Both the position numbers and the translations under genes were made by a program. 29,951 nt of DNA from a virus, in IMG/VR virus record IMGVR_UViG_3300019360_000030, positions 1-29,951 of that record; one strand, written 5' to 3'. Below, piece after piece: positions 5,701-13,183 of the stretch (position 1 is the stretch's first letter; each line of letters starts with the position of its first letter). The notes under the pieces were generated by a model, which was given only the letters and a program-made list of their open reading frames with translations, made no database searches and was not told the DNA's origin.

Positions 5701-6261
5701 ATGAAGGTCCGCTCCGTCGTCGACGTCCAGATCGACTCGAGCGAGGCGAGACACGACCTCGCGGAGCTCAGCGGGCCGCAGGCTCTGGCCGCGATCCGGC
5801 GTTCGCTGTCGCGCTCGATCCGGTCGACAAAGCGCGAAGTCCGAAAGGCGATCCTCGAGGACTACAACCTCCGCCCCATGCGCGTCGAGCGCTCGATCCG
5901 CGCGCGCTCGCGCGGGGACAGCGCGGGAATCACGATCGCGGGGCGCGCGTCGTCGCTGACTGACTTCCGCGGGACGAGGCAGACCAAGAAGGGCGTCCTC
6001 GTCTCCGTGGTCACGGGGGGCGGGTTCGACGTCCTGAGACACACGTTCCTGGCGCGCATGAGCTCCGGTCACCGTGGCGCCTTCGAGCGGAAGCGCAGTG
6101 GCGAGTCGCGAGTAGGGCGGCTCCCGATCGTCGAGAAGTTCGGCCCCGCGCCACAGCAGGCGCTGGATGAAAAAGACCTCGAGCGCCTAGCGCTCCATGG
6201 ACGGACACGATTCGAGATCGAGCTCGCCCGTGACGTCGCGTTCCGAATGGGCCGCGCATGA
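5701..6261 (+). CDS. Minor tail protein Z-like (gpZ family)
   Basis: 186 aa from ATG 5701, preceded by GAGGTG at good spacing. The longer frame from 5548 covers the HTH gene and is unlikely. The sequence follows the lambda gpZ/prophage minor tail protein Z pattern: a helical N-terminus with a basic stretch (RRSLSRSIRSTKREVRKAIL), a YNLRPMRVERSIRA segment, LTDFRG, GVLVSVVTGGG, an aromatic HTFLARMSSGHRGAFERK block, then RLPIVEKFGPAP and a helical tail. In lambda, gpZ acts at the tail end that joins the head. Here the gene lies upstream of the terminase rather than after the head genes, which is unusual. The next gene overlaps its stop (ATGA). Confidence 0.7.
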   Translation: MKVRSVVDVQIDSSEARHDLAELSGPQALAAIRRSLSRSIRSTKREVRKAILEDYNLRPMRVERSIRARSRGDSAGITIAGRASSLTDFRGTRQTKKGVLVSVVTGGGFDVLRHTFLARMSSGHRGAFERKRSGESRVGRLPIVEKFGPAPQQALDEKDLERLALHGRTRFEIELARDVAFRMGRA

Positions 6262-6452
6262 ACGCTCGCGCAGTCCGAAGTCTCGTCGAGCGCACCGAGT
6301 CACTCATGCGAGAAGCACACGCCGCGGGCGCGCCGCGCATGAGTCACAAGCTGAACAAGGCCGCGCGCGCAGGTCGCGCCGAGCTGTACGAGTCATCTGA
6401 TGGAGATCCGACGGCGGACGTCGTCGTCTCACAGATCGAAGAGCAGTCGTGA
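6258..6452 (+). CDS. Small hypothetical protein
   Basis: 64 aa, ATGA overlap with the Z-like gene and GTGA overlap with the next. It is helical and basic in the first half (RSLVERTESLMREAHAAG, then HKLNKAARAGRAEL) and acidic at the end (DGDPTADVVVSQIEEQS). I recognise no domain. The tight coupling on both sides suggests an accessory structural or morphogenetic role with the Z-like protein. Confidence 0.5.
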   Translation: MNARAVRSLVERTESLMREAHAAGAPRMSHKLNKAARAGRAELYESSDGDPTADVVVSQIEEQS

Positions 6453-6985
6453 GCGCGACGGACGCGTTCGGCGACTTCCGGTTTCCACAGATCGCGGTCA
6501 TCACCGGGGGGCGAGTCTCCGGCGGTGCGTTCGCAGCACAGGAGATCTTCGTCGTGGGACAGATCGTCGCAATCACCGACTCTCAGCAGTTCAAGCTCCA
6601 GGTCCGCAAGGACTCGATCAAGACGCGCCGCGGGAACCCGGCCAAGGTCCAGGAGGGGAGCGAGCGATTCGAGGCGAGTGACTCGTCTAAGATCGCTCTC
6701 GACCCGCATCCGTCCGATCCGACGAATCCATACGTCACGCGCGCGCGAGCCGTGGGGCCGGTGACTGCGGATCCAGACACGGGCGAGGAGCACCTGGTGA
6801 AGGTCGGCTTCAGCGCGGACGTCGATCTCGACCCCGACCAGGAGGACGGCTCGGGTGTAAAGCGAGTGGAGCTCGCCAGCATTCAGGTCGCCGTGCAGGC
6901 GGGCGAGGCGTCGGTCGCCGAGGCTTCGGTGAGCGAGCTCGAGGAGCAGCCCGAACTCGAGCCGGCGCCGAGCGGAAGTGACTGA
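6449..6985 (+). CDS. Hypothetical protein, acidic C-terminus
   Basis: 178 aa, GTG start overlapping the previous stop. The N-terminal third reads as beta-rich (FPQIAVITGG, EIFVVGQIVAITD, QFKLQVRKDSI). The middle has DPHPSDPTNPYVTRARAVG, and the last 40 residues are highly acidic with Glu/Ala/Pro repeats (ELEEQPELEPAP). I recognise no family. It is the last gene before the 185-bp non-coding gap that precedes the terminase, so it closes the first structural cluster. A virion-associated or assembly role is only inferred from position. Confidence 0.5.
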   Translation: MSATDAFGDFRFPQIAVITGGRVSGGAFAAQEIFVVGQIVAITDSQQFKLQVRKDSIKTRRGNPAKVQEGSERFEASDSSKIALDPHPSDPTNPYVTRARAVGPVTADPDTGEEHLVKVGFSADVDLDPDQEDGSGVKRVELASIQVAVQAGEASVAEASVSELEEQPELEPAPSGSD

Positions 6986-7170
6986 AACGTCACGCCCCCG
7001 AAAGCAGGGCTAACTCCGCGTCAGTCCAAATGAATGTGACTAAAGTGACTCAAGTATGCGCCGCCACTCAGGAATTCGACGGGTCCTTCCGGAGGGGGTC
7101 CAAGAGCGGGTGGCTAGCGACCGCTCCATTCGCGTAGGGTGAGGGTTTTCAAAGGGGGTTCCGCTTCCGC
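6986..7170. other. Non-coding gap before terminase (candidate cos/packaging region)
   Basis: 185 bp without a supported gene, the longest non-coding stretch in the window, immediately upstream of the small terminase. It holds two GTGACT copies 9 bp apart (7036-7041, 7045-7050), a repeated GGTCC (about 7081 and 7097) on either side of TTCCGGA, an imperfect inverted repeat GAGCGG/CCGCTC around GCTAGC (about 7106-7128), and GGGTGAGGG near 7138. In lambda-type phages the terminase binding site and cos lie just before the small subunit gene. I see no confident sigma-70 promoter. Confidence 0.4.
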
Positions 7171-7779
7171 ATGGCCACTCAGCGCGAGGTCGCGAGTCAC
7201 CTCGACCTGACGGACCGCGCGGTGCGCGATCTGGTCGCACGTGGTGTCTTTCCTCGCGCCAAAGGCACGCTCGCGCTCGAGGCTTGCCGCGTCGCGTACA
7301 TCCGCCACCTGCGGGAGATCGCCGCGGGCCGCCGTTCTGATGATGACGAGTCACTCGATCTCGTTGCACAGCGCGCGCGGTTGGCGAAGGAACAGGCGGA
7401 CGAGAAGGCGTTGACCAACGCGCAGCTGCGGCGCGAGGTGGTTCCCTCAGATGATGTCGAGCGTGGATACATCACTCTCGCCACGACGATCTCGCAGCGG
7501 GCACGCGCGATCGCTCCCGCGATCTGCGAGGACCTCGCGGCCGAGTCGGACCCCGCGAAGTGCGAACTCCTCGTAGAGACCGCGATCGATGACGCGCTCA
7601 GCGAGCTCGCGAACGTTGGGCGCGAGCTCGACGATTCGGGAGTCACTTCCGAACGAGGCGACGAGGCAGGCGATCAGCCGGGCGCTTCGCGCGATGCGAC
7701 CGCCGCCGAAGTCGAACCCGAGAAAGTGGGCAGAGGCTCACCGCGTCGTCCCACGAGGCACAAGTCAGGCGCACGGTAA
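7171..7779 (+). CDS. Terminase small subunit (Nu1-like)
   Basis: 202 aa from ATG 7171. The N-terminus is an HTH of the Nu1 type (TQREVASHLDLTDRAVRDLVARGVFPRAKGTLALEACRVAYIRHL), followed by a helical region (ESLDLVAQRARLAKEQADEKALTNAQLRREVVPSDDVERGY) that matches the conserved middle of phage Nu1-like subunits. A helical tail follows, then a low-complexity end. The protein recognises the packaging site and recruits the large subunit, acting in the cytoplasm at the procapsid portal. The last 63 codons overlap the large-subunit frame by 191 nt. Third-position GC there favours the large-subunit frame, so the C-terminal tail may be a constrained overlap or the result of an old shift. Confidence 0.75.
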   Translation: MATQREVASHLDLTDRAVRDLVARGVFPRAKGTLALEACRVAYIRHLREIAAGRRSDDDESLDLVAQRARLAKEQADEKALTNAQLRREVVPSDDVERGYITLATTISQRARAIAPAICEDLAAESDPAKCELLVETAIDDALSELANVGRELDDSGVTSERGDEAGDQPGASRDATAAEVEPEKVGRGSPRRPTRHKSGAR

Positions 7780-9562
7780 GTGGCACACGCGGCCGCACCA
7801 GGCCGAGCCACTCGAGACGATCGGCGCGCGCGGAGTCGAGAGCGTCCTCTACATCGCTCCCAGTCAGCAGGGGGGGAAGACCGAGATCCTGCTGAACGCG
7901 ATGGGCTACTTCATGGGGCCGGACCCATCGCCGCAAATCTTTGCGACCTACTCGGTCGAGATGGGCCAGCGGGTCTCGAAGCACCGCATCGCGCCCATGA
8001 TCCGCGACAGCCCTTCGCTGCGCGGCAAGGTCAAGGAAGCGCGCAGTCGTGACTCCGGGAACACGATTCTCGACAAGGAGTACGACGGCGGCCAGCTGAC
8101 GATCACTGGCGCGAACAGTCCAGGCGCAATGGCCGGCTACCCGAAGCGCGTCGCGCTCGGCGACGAGGTCGATCGCTGGCCTGAGAGTGCGGGCTCCGAG
8201 GGTGACCCGTACGAGATACTCACTCGCCGGCTTGTCGGCTGGCGGAACCGGGTTGAGGTCTTCGCAACCTCCCCTGGCGACAAGAAGAAGAACCGCAGCT
8301 GGCGGCTCTGGGAGCTCACAGACAAGCGCGAGTGGCACGTCCCATGTCCGTACTGCGGACACGTTCAGATACTCCGCTTCGAGCAGGTGAAGTGGGACCG
8401 CGACGAGCGCGGGAATCACTTGCCGCTGACCGCGCGCTACATCTGCGAGGAGACATCGTGCGGCGCCTCGTGGAGCGATCGCGATCGCCACACGGCCTGC
8501 AAGCGCGGCAGATACGTCGCGACGGCACCATTCGCGGGTCGCGTTGGGTTCCGATGCAACGCGCTCGGAATCGCCGGCGGCACGAAGCTCGCGGAGATCG
8601 TCAAACACTGGCTCCGGGTTCAAGGCAACCCGCACGAGCTCAGGGTCTTCGTCAACACGGTACTCTGTGACTGGTGGGAGGACACCGAGAGCGTGGACGA
8701 CGACGAGCTCGTCGGTCGGTGTCGTGACTGGAATCTGTCTCCACGTGTCGTGGTGCCCGACGGCGTAGCGGTACTCACTCTCGGCGCGGACGTCCAGGGC
8801 AACCGCGTCGAGTACGAAGTGATCGGCTGGGGCCGCGGCGAAGAGTCGTGGAGCATCGACTACGGGGTCATCCCGGGCGACATCCGGAAGGACCTGAACG
8901 TCCTCCGGGTCCAGCTCGAGCAGATACTCATGAAGCCATGGATGCATGCGAGCGGGCACCCGCTCTACATCCGCGCGGCTTGCATCGACGCGAGTTACGC
9001 GCAGCACACGGTGCAGCAGTACACAAAGACGCGCGGCAGCCGGCCGCTGCCGTCGGGGTTCTCGCAGTTCGTGTTTGCGGTGAAGGGCCGCGACGCAGGC
9101 GACCTGTGGCCTGAGAAGCCGACGAAGACGAAGCACGGGCTCCTCTGGGTCATCAACGTCTCGGCGACGAAGATGCAGGTCCTAGGTCGCCTCGGAATCG
9201 CAGAGCCGGGACCTGGTTACAGCCACTTCCCACTCGGGCGCGATCGCGAATACTTCCAGGGACTCACTGCCGAGGAATACAAGCTGGTCTACCGCGCCGG
9301 CCGCCAGGCGGTCGCGTTCGATCTGAAGTCACCAGGCCGGAGGAACGAACCGCTCGACTGTCGAGGCTACGGATACGCCGCGTTCGTCGCGCTGCAGACC
9401 CCGCCGTTCTCGATGAGCCTCGAGCGCGAGGTGCAGAGAGTCCAACTGCTACCGCGGATCCCCGTGAGGCCGGAGTCACCAGATGGTGGCTCGCCGACGC
9501 CGGCGCCGCGCGCGCCCGTGCAGCGCGGCCGCCGGGCGATCTCGCGCGGATACGAGGCGTGA
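7589..9562 (+). CDS. Terminase large subunit, GpA family
   Basis: 657 aa if started at ATG 7589. TTG 7616 is an alternative, and clear homology begins near RALRAMRPPPKSNPRKWAEAHRV. The ATPase part has the adenine/Walker A region APSQQGGKTE (about residues 90-99) and a Walker B-like VALGDEVDRWP. A CxxC zinc pair (CPYCGH, then CEETSCG) is placed as in lambda gpA-type proteins. The nuclease part begins near GADVQGNRVEYEVIGWGRGEESWSIDYG, where the Asp residues would bind metal. Length is close to that of lambda gpA (about 640 aa). It packages DNA into procapsids and cuts it, with the small subunit upstream and gpW/portal downstream. Confidence 0.92.
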   Translation: MTRSASSRTLGASSTIRESLPNEATRQAISRALRAMRPPPKSNPRKWAEAHRVVPRGTSQAHGKWHTRPHQAEPLETIGARGVESVLYIAPSQQGGKTEILLNAMGYFMGPDPSPQIFATYSVEMGQRVSKHRIAPMIRDSPSLRGKVKEARSRDSGNTILDKEYDGGQLTITGANSPGAMAGYPKRVALGDEVDRWPESAGSEGDPYEILTRRLVGWRNRVEVFATSPGDKKKNRSWRLWELTDKREWHVPCPYCGHVQILRFEQVKWDRDERGNHLPLTARYICEETSCGASWSDRDRHTACKRGRYVATAPFAGRVGFRCNALGIAGGTKLAEIVKHWLRVQGNPHELRVFVNTVLCDWWEDTESVDDDELVGRCRDWNLSPRVVVPDGVAVLTLGADVQGNRVEYEVIGWGRGEESWSIDYGVIPGDIRKDLNVLRVQLEQILMKPWMHASGHPLYIRAACIDASYAQHTVQQYTKTRGSRPLPSGFSQFVFAVKGRDAGDLWPEKPTKTKHGLLWVINVSATKMQVLGRLGIAEPGPGYSHFPLGRDREYFQGLTAEEYKLVYRAGRQAVAFDLKSPGRRNEPLDCRGYGYAAFVALQTPPFSMSLEREVQRVQLLPRIPVRPESPDGGSPTPAPRAPVQRGRRAISRGYEA

Positions 9563-9563
9563 G

Positions 9564-9773
9564 ATGGCAAAGACTTACGCCGATCAGCTCACCCAGGTCG
9601 AAGCTGCGATCGAGGCGATCGAACAGCGCGGACAGTCTTACACGATCAGCGGCCGCTCACTGAGTCGCGGTGACTTGAAGACGCTGTACGCTGAGCGCAA
9701 GAGACTCACTACTCTCGCGGCGCGCGAAGCGCGCGGCGGTGTTCGGGTCCGGTATGGGGTGCCGGTCCAGTGA
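9564..9773 (+). CDS. Head-tail joining protein gpW-like
   Basis: 69 aa from ATG 9564, one base after the terminase stop. Size and pattern match lambda gpW: an N-terminal amphipathic helix (YADQLTQVEAAIEAIEQRG), a beta hairpin (SYTISGRSLSRGD), then a second helix (LKTLYAERKRLTTLAAREARG) and a short basic tail. gpW completes filled heads and forms part of the connector to which the attachment protein and tail bind. Its placement between large terminase and portal is the same as in lambda. The stop overlaps the portal GTG start. Confidence 0.85.
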   Translation: MAKTYADQLTQVEAAIEAIEQRGQSYTISGRSLSRGDLKTLYAERKRLTTLAAREARGGVRVRYGVPVQ

Positions 9774-11383
9774 CTTCGAACCCGACGATCTACGGTGCAG
9801 ACGGTCGCCCAATCCCGCGCTCGTCGGCGCGCGATCGCGCGATGAACGCGCTCATCAACACGTTCGGTCCTGGTGGGTACGGCGGAGCTCGAGGCGACAA
9901 GCGATCTCTCAAGACATGGTGGCCGGGTTCACGTAGTGCGGACTCGGACACCGTCGGCGACCTGCCGGATCTTCGAGGCCGAAGCCGCGACCTCGAGCGG
10001 AACTCGCCGATCGCGGCCGGGATCATCGGGCAGCCGGTCACCGCGATCGTCGGTCCGGGCCTCTCCATCAAGCCGCAGGTCGATCGGAAGGTCCTCGGGC
10101 TCACTGACAACGCCGCGGCCGAGTGGGAAGAGCGCGCGGCGCTCATCTGGGAACTCGCCTGCAAGACACTCGACATCACGCGGCGGAATCACTTCGCGGA
10201 TCTCACTGCGCTCGCGCTCACTTCGGAGTTACTGAGCGGCGACGTCCTCGCGGTCCGCCGGTACAAGAAGGGCCGTGGCGAGCTACTCGGCACGAAGATC
10301 CAGCTCGTCGAGGCCGATCGGATCTCGACGCCGCAGCACATCCTTCGGACCGACCCACTCTTCGTTGACGGCGTCGAGCTCGACACGGACGGCGCACCGG
10401 TTCGGTACTGGGTCAGCAACCGCCATCCACTCGACACCCGCAGCGGCCAGGTCCCGATCGCGTGGACTTCGGTGCCGGCGTTCTCGCCGAACACGGGCGA
10501 ACCGGCGGCGCTGCACCTCGCCCACATCCGACGGCCGGGCCAGACGCGCGGCGTCCCGTATCTCGCGAACGTCATCGAACCGCTGAAGCAAGCAGAGAGG
10601 CTGCTGGACGCCGAGCTCGCGGCAGCGGTCATCTCGTCGTTCTTCACGGTGTTCGTGAAGACCGAGGGCGCGACGGGCCTCGCGGACCAGGTCACTGACG
10701 GCAGCAACACGGACGACGGAGTCAGTGGGCCGAAGTCGCGAACGCACGACTTTCAGCTCGGACCCGCGGCGATCCTGGACCTGGACGAGAACGAGAGCAT
10801 CGAGCAGGCGAATCCGATGCGGCCGAACGCGCAGTTCGGACCGTTCTTTGACGCGATCGTGAAGCAGATCGGCGTGGCGACCGGGATCCCGGTCGAAGTC
10901 CTGCTGATGGCCTTCACCGCGAGTTACTCGGCGTCGCGGGCGTCCCTACTCGAGGCCTGGCGCGGGTTCAAGACGCGGCGAGCTCGGCTCTGCCGGCAGT
11001 GGACACATCCTATCTACAGCTGGGTCATCGAGGAGTCAGTCGCGTTCGGGCTGCTCAGCGCGCCAGGGTTCTTCGAGGACCCACTGCGCCGCCACGCGTG
11101 GCTCGGCGTCGCAATCACCGGGCCATCGATGGGCCAGATCAACCCGAGGGACGAGACCGCGGCGGCGCGCGAGCGCCTGGATCTCACTCTGACGACGCGG
11201 GCCGAGGAGACTTCCGAGCTCACCGGCGGCGACTGGGAGCGCAAGTTTCCGCAGGTCGTCAAGGAAACGGAGATGCTCCGCGAGCACGGCCTCGATCGCG
11301 AGGCAGTGTCCGAGCGGATCGCGACCGAGACGACGGTCACCGAGGAGAACTCGGACGTCCCGGAGAAGGTGGACGAGTCGTGA
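9770..11383 (+). CDS. Portal protein (lambda gpB-like)
   Basis: 537 aa, GTG start in a GTGA overlap with gpW. It has the family's landmark LRGRSRDLERNSPIAAGIIGQPVTAIVGPGLSIKP (read in two parts), the YKKGRGELLGTKIQLVEADRI beta region, the PGQTRGVPYLANVIEPLKQAERLLDAEL helix-rich block and the GIPVEVLLMAFTASYSASRASLLEAWRGF motif typical of the lambda-type portal. Twelve copies form the ring at the capsid vertex through which DNA enters and leaves. The C-terminal 60 residues are charged. The S49 protease starts in its stop codon. Confidence 0.92.
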   Translation: MTSNPTIYGADGRPIPRSSARDRAMNALINTFGPGGYGGARGDKRSLKTWWPGSRSADSDTVGDLPDLRGRSRDLERNSPIAAGIIGQPVTAIVGPGLSIKPQVDRKVLGLTDNAAAEWEERAALIWELACKTLDITRRNHFADLTALALTSELLSGDVLAVRRYKKGRGELLGTKIQLVEADRISTPQHILRTDPLFVDGVELDTDGAPVRYWVSNRHPLDTRSGQVPIAWTSVPAFSPNTGEPAALHLAHIRRPGQTRGVPYLANVIEPLKQAERLLDAELAAAVISSFFTVFVKTEGATGLADQVTDGSNTDDGVSGPKSRTHDFQLGPAAILDLDENESIEQANPMRPNAQFGPFFDAIVKQIGVATGIPVEVLLMAFTASYSASRASLLEAWRGFKTRRARLCRQWTHPIYSWVIEESVAFGLLSAPGFFEDPLRRHAWLGVAITGPSMGQINPRDETAAARERLDLTLTTRAEETSELTGGDWERKFPQVVKETEMLREHGLDREAVSERIATETTVTEENSDVPEKVDES

Positions 11384-12225
11384 GTCGAGCGCAGGACTTT
11401 CTTCGAGGGCCGTTCGCGATGGAACGGCACGCGTGGCGGGGCTTTCTGTCACGTACCGTGACGCTCGAGAAGGCGGACCCCAAGGCGTTCTTCTTTCTGC
11501 TCGAGGAGGACCGCGACGAGCCGGAGCTCGAGGTCCGGGCCGGCGTCGCGGTGATTCCCGTCAACGGTCCCCTCGTGCGGCGTGACTCCCTCTACCTATG
11601 CTGCTACCCGAGATTGCGCCGGCAGCTCGCGGTCGCACTCGAGCGAGCGGACGTTCGCGCGATCGTCTTCGACGTCGACTCACCGGGTGGGGACGCGCTC
11701 TCGCTCGCCGAGCTCTCTGATCTCATCTACGCCGCTCGCGCTCAGAAGCCGATCGACGCAGTCGTCCGCGGGTACGGCTGCTCGGCGGCGTACTTCATCG
11801 CGAGCGCGGCGCAAGCGATCTTCGCGGCACGCGACTCGATCATCGGCTCGATCGGGACGGTGATGACTCTTCTCGACTGGTCGAAGTTCGACGAGGACCT
11901 CGGGATTCAGGAGATCAACATCGTCTCTTCGCAGAGTCCGAAGAAGCTCCCTGACCCAACGACGGTCGAGGGCCGATCGCAGCTGCAGGAAGAGGTCGAC
12001 GCGATCGCGGACGTGTTCGTGCGAAGCGTCGCGCGGAATCGCGGAGTGACTCCCGAGAACGTTCTGACTGCCTACGGCCAGGGCGGAGTCTTCATCGGCG
12101 AGCACGCGGTCACCGCGGGCCTGGCAGACGGTATTGCAACGGTCGACGAGGTCATCGCCGCGCGCGCGGCGAGTCGGCCCGTTCACTTCGAGAGACCGCT
12201 CCCGGCGGTCGGAGGGGCAGCATGA
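11380..12225 (+). CDS. Capsid maturation protease, S49 (lambda gpC-like)
   Basis: 281 aa from GTG 11380 (GTGA overlap with the portal). A longer frame from 10999 only shadows the portal. It has the S49/ClpP-fold landmarks: GVAVIPVNGPLV, AIVFDVDSPGGDALSLAELSDLIYAA, then GYGCSAAYFIASAAQAIFAA with Ser135 as the expected nucleophile, SIIGSIGTVM, and Lys188/Lys189 (SPKKLPDP) where the general-base lysine is expected. GLADGIATVDEVI closes the fold. It probably cleaves the scaffold and portal N-termini during prohead maturation. In lambda the scaffold Nu3 is made from inside this gene; here a separate, overlapping scaffold-like gene follows. Confidence 0.88.
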   Translation: MSRAQDFLRGPFAMERHAWRGFLSRTVTLEKADPKAFFFLLEEDRDEPELEVRAGVAVIPVNGPLVRRDSLYLCCYPRLRRQLAVALERADVRAIVFDVDSPGGDALSLAELSDLIYAARAQKPIDAVVRGYGCSAAYFIASAAQAIFAARDSIIGSIGTVMTLLDWSKFDEDLGIQEINIVSSQSPKKLPDPTTVEGRSQLQEEVDAIADVFVRSVARNRGVTPENVLTAYGQGGVFIGEHAVTAGLADGIATVDEVIAARAASRPVHFERPLPAVGGAA

Positions 12226-12704
12226 GTAGGAGATCAGTCTTCGTCGACGAGATCACCGCGGCCTGGCTCGCGGAGTCGTGTCCGGAGGTCGCCGCGGCGC
12301 TGCGCGAAGAGGGCGCCGCGCCGGCGCGCACGGAAGCGTCGACCGCGGCCGCCGCAGCAGCTGCGGCGCACGAAACGGCGATCTCGGCGGCTCGGACCGA
12401 GTCCGCGACGGCAGAGCGCGCGCGAGTCCTAGGCATTCAGGGAGCGGCGCTTCCTGGTCACGCGGAGCTCGTCGCTCGCCTGATCGCGGACCCGAGTGTC
12501 TCGCTCGAGTCGGCGACGAGTCAGATCCTCGCGGCGGAGCAGGCGCGGCAGCGCGCCGCTGGCACCGCGCGCGTCGACGCCCTCGTCGACGACGAGAAGA
12601 AGTTGAACGCGCCGCCGCCGGCGGCGCCTCCGTCGGGACAGAGCGACGCGGACGCCGCGAAGGCCGCGGTAGCCCTCGCGGTACAGCTCGGAATCGTCAA
12701 GTAG
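12222..12704 (+). CDS. Scaffold-like protein (Nu3-position)
   Basis: 160 aa, ATGA overlap with the protease. It is Ala-rich and helical (ASTAAAAAAAAHETAISAA), then AERARVLGIQGAALPGHAELVARLIADPSVSLESATSQILAAEQARQR, a segment often seen at the C-terminal end of fused S49 protease-scaffold proteins, and an acidic, Pro-rich tail ending AAKAAVALAVQLGIVK. Length and composition match lambda Nu3-like scaffolds, which guide capsid protein assembly and are then removed. Here it is a separate gene rather than an internal start inside the protease. Assignment rests on composition, that segment and gene order. Confidence 0.7.
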   Translation: MSRRSVFVDEITAAWLAESCPEVAAALREEGAAPARTEASTAAAAAAAAHETAISAARTESATAERARVLGIQGAALPGHAELVARLIADPSVSLESATSQILAAEQARQRAAGTARVDALVDDEKKLNAPPPAAPPSGQSDADAAKAAVALAVQLGIVK

Positions 12705-12717
12705 AGGAGCTCAACCC

Positions 12718-13086
12718 ATGAGCAGCGCAAGTTTCGCGTCGGCCTCGTACGCGCCGGATCGACTCATCGCCGGCAACTTCCCGCTCGTGACTCGCAAGGT
12801 CACGATCGACACCGGCGTCCTGGCACGCGGGTCACTGCTCGGGCGCATCACCGCGACCGGGAAGTACATCTTGTCACTGTCCGGCGCGTCGGACGGGTCC
12901 GAAGTGCCACGCGCGATCCTCGCCGAGCCGGTCGACGCGACGTCGGCCGACGTCGAGGCAATCGTCTACGAGGCCGGCGAGTTCAACGAGACCGAAGTCG
13001 TCTTCGGCGCCGCACACACCGTGGCGAGCACGCGCGACGGCCTGCGCGACCTCAACATCTACCTGAAGACTCCGGTCGGCGCCTAA
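12718..13086 (+). CDS. Head decoration protein (lambda gpD-like)
   Basis: 122 aa with a clear GAGGAG ribosome site 8 nt before the ATG. It follows the HDPD family: LIAGNFPLVTRKVTIDTGVLARGSLLGRITATGKYIL, then AILAEPVDATSADVEAIVYEAGEFNETEVVFG, both typical of gpD-like trimers that cap capsid threefold sites and stabilise the expanded head. Strong translation is expected because several hundred copies are used, and the intergenic region that follows holds a strong hairpin that may separate its mRNA from the capsid gene. Confidence 0.88.
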   Translation: MSSASFASASYAPDRLIAGNFPLVTRKVTIDTGVLARGSLLGRITATGKYILSLSGASDGSEVPRAILAEPVDATSADVEAIVYEAGEFNETEVVFGAAHTVASTRDGLRDLNIYLKTPVGA

Positions 13087-13114
13087 GTCGGCGCACGCGA
13101 GTCACTGACTCACG

Positions 13115-13143
13115 CGGCCGTCCTGCGGGGGGCAGGGCGGCCG
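13115..13143 (+). other. Strong hairpin between decoration and capsid genes
   Basis: CGGCCGTCCTGC (13115-13126) pairs with GCAGGGCGGCCG (13132-13143) over 12 positions, one of them G-U in RNA, around a GGGGG loop. It lies in the 97-bp gap 13087-13183. No U-tract follows, so it is more likely an mRNA-processing or stability element than a strong intrinsic terminator. Overlapping GAGTCAC and GACTCAC words lie just upstream (13099-13113). Confidence 0.65.
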
Positions 13144-13183
13144 TCGTGCATCTGCGCCCCAGTAGGGGAAGGAGAAAGCGTCG

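Noticed and set aside
7643-9136. Long minus-strand open frame (497 codons) opposite the large terminase
   Set aside because: It is antisense to a certain GpA terminase. The residues are Arg/Ala/Val/Leu-rich as expected of GC-rich shadow frames, and no motif is visible.
10999-11379. Upstream extension of the S49 protease frame
   Set aside because: It lies inside the portal gene in another frame and is Arg/Gly/Ala-rich. GTG 11380 gives the expected GTGA overlap and family length.
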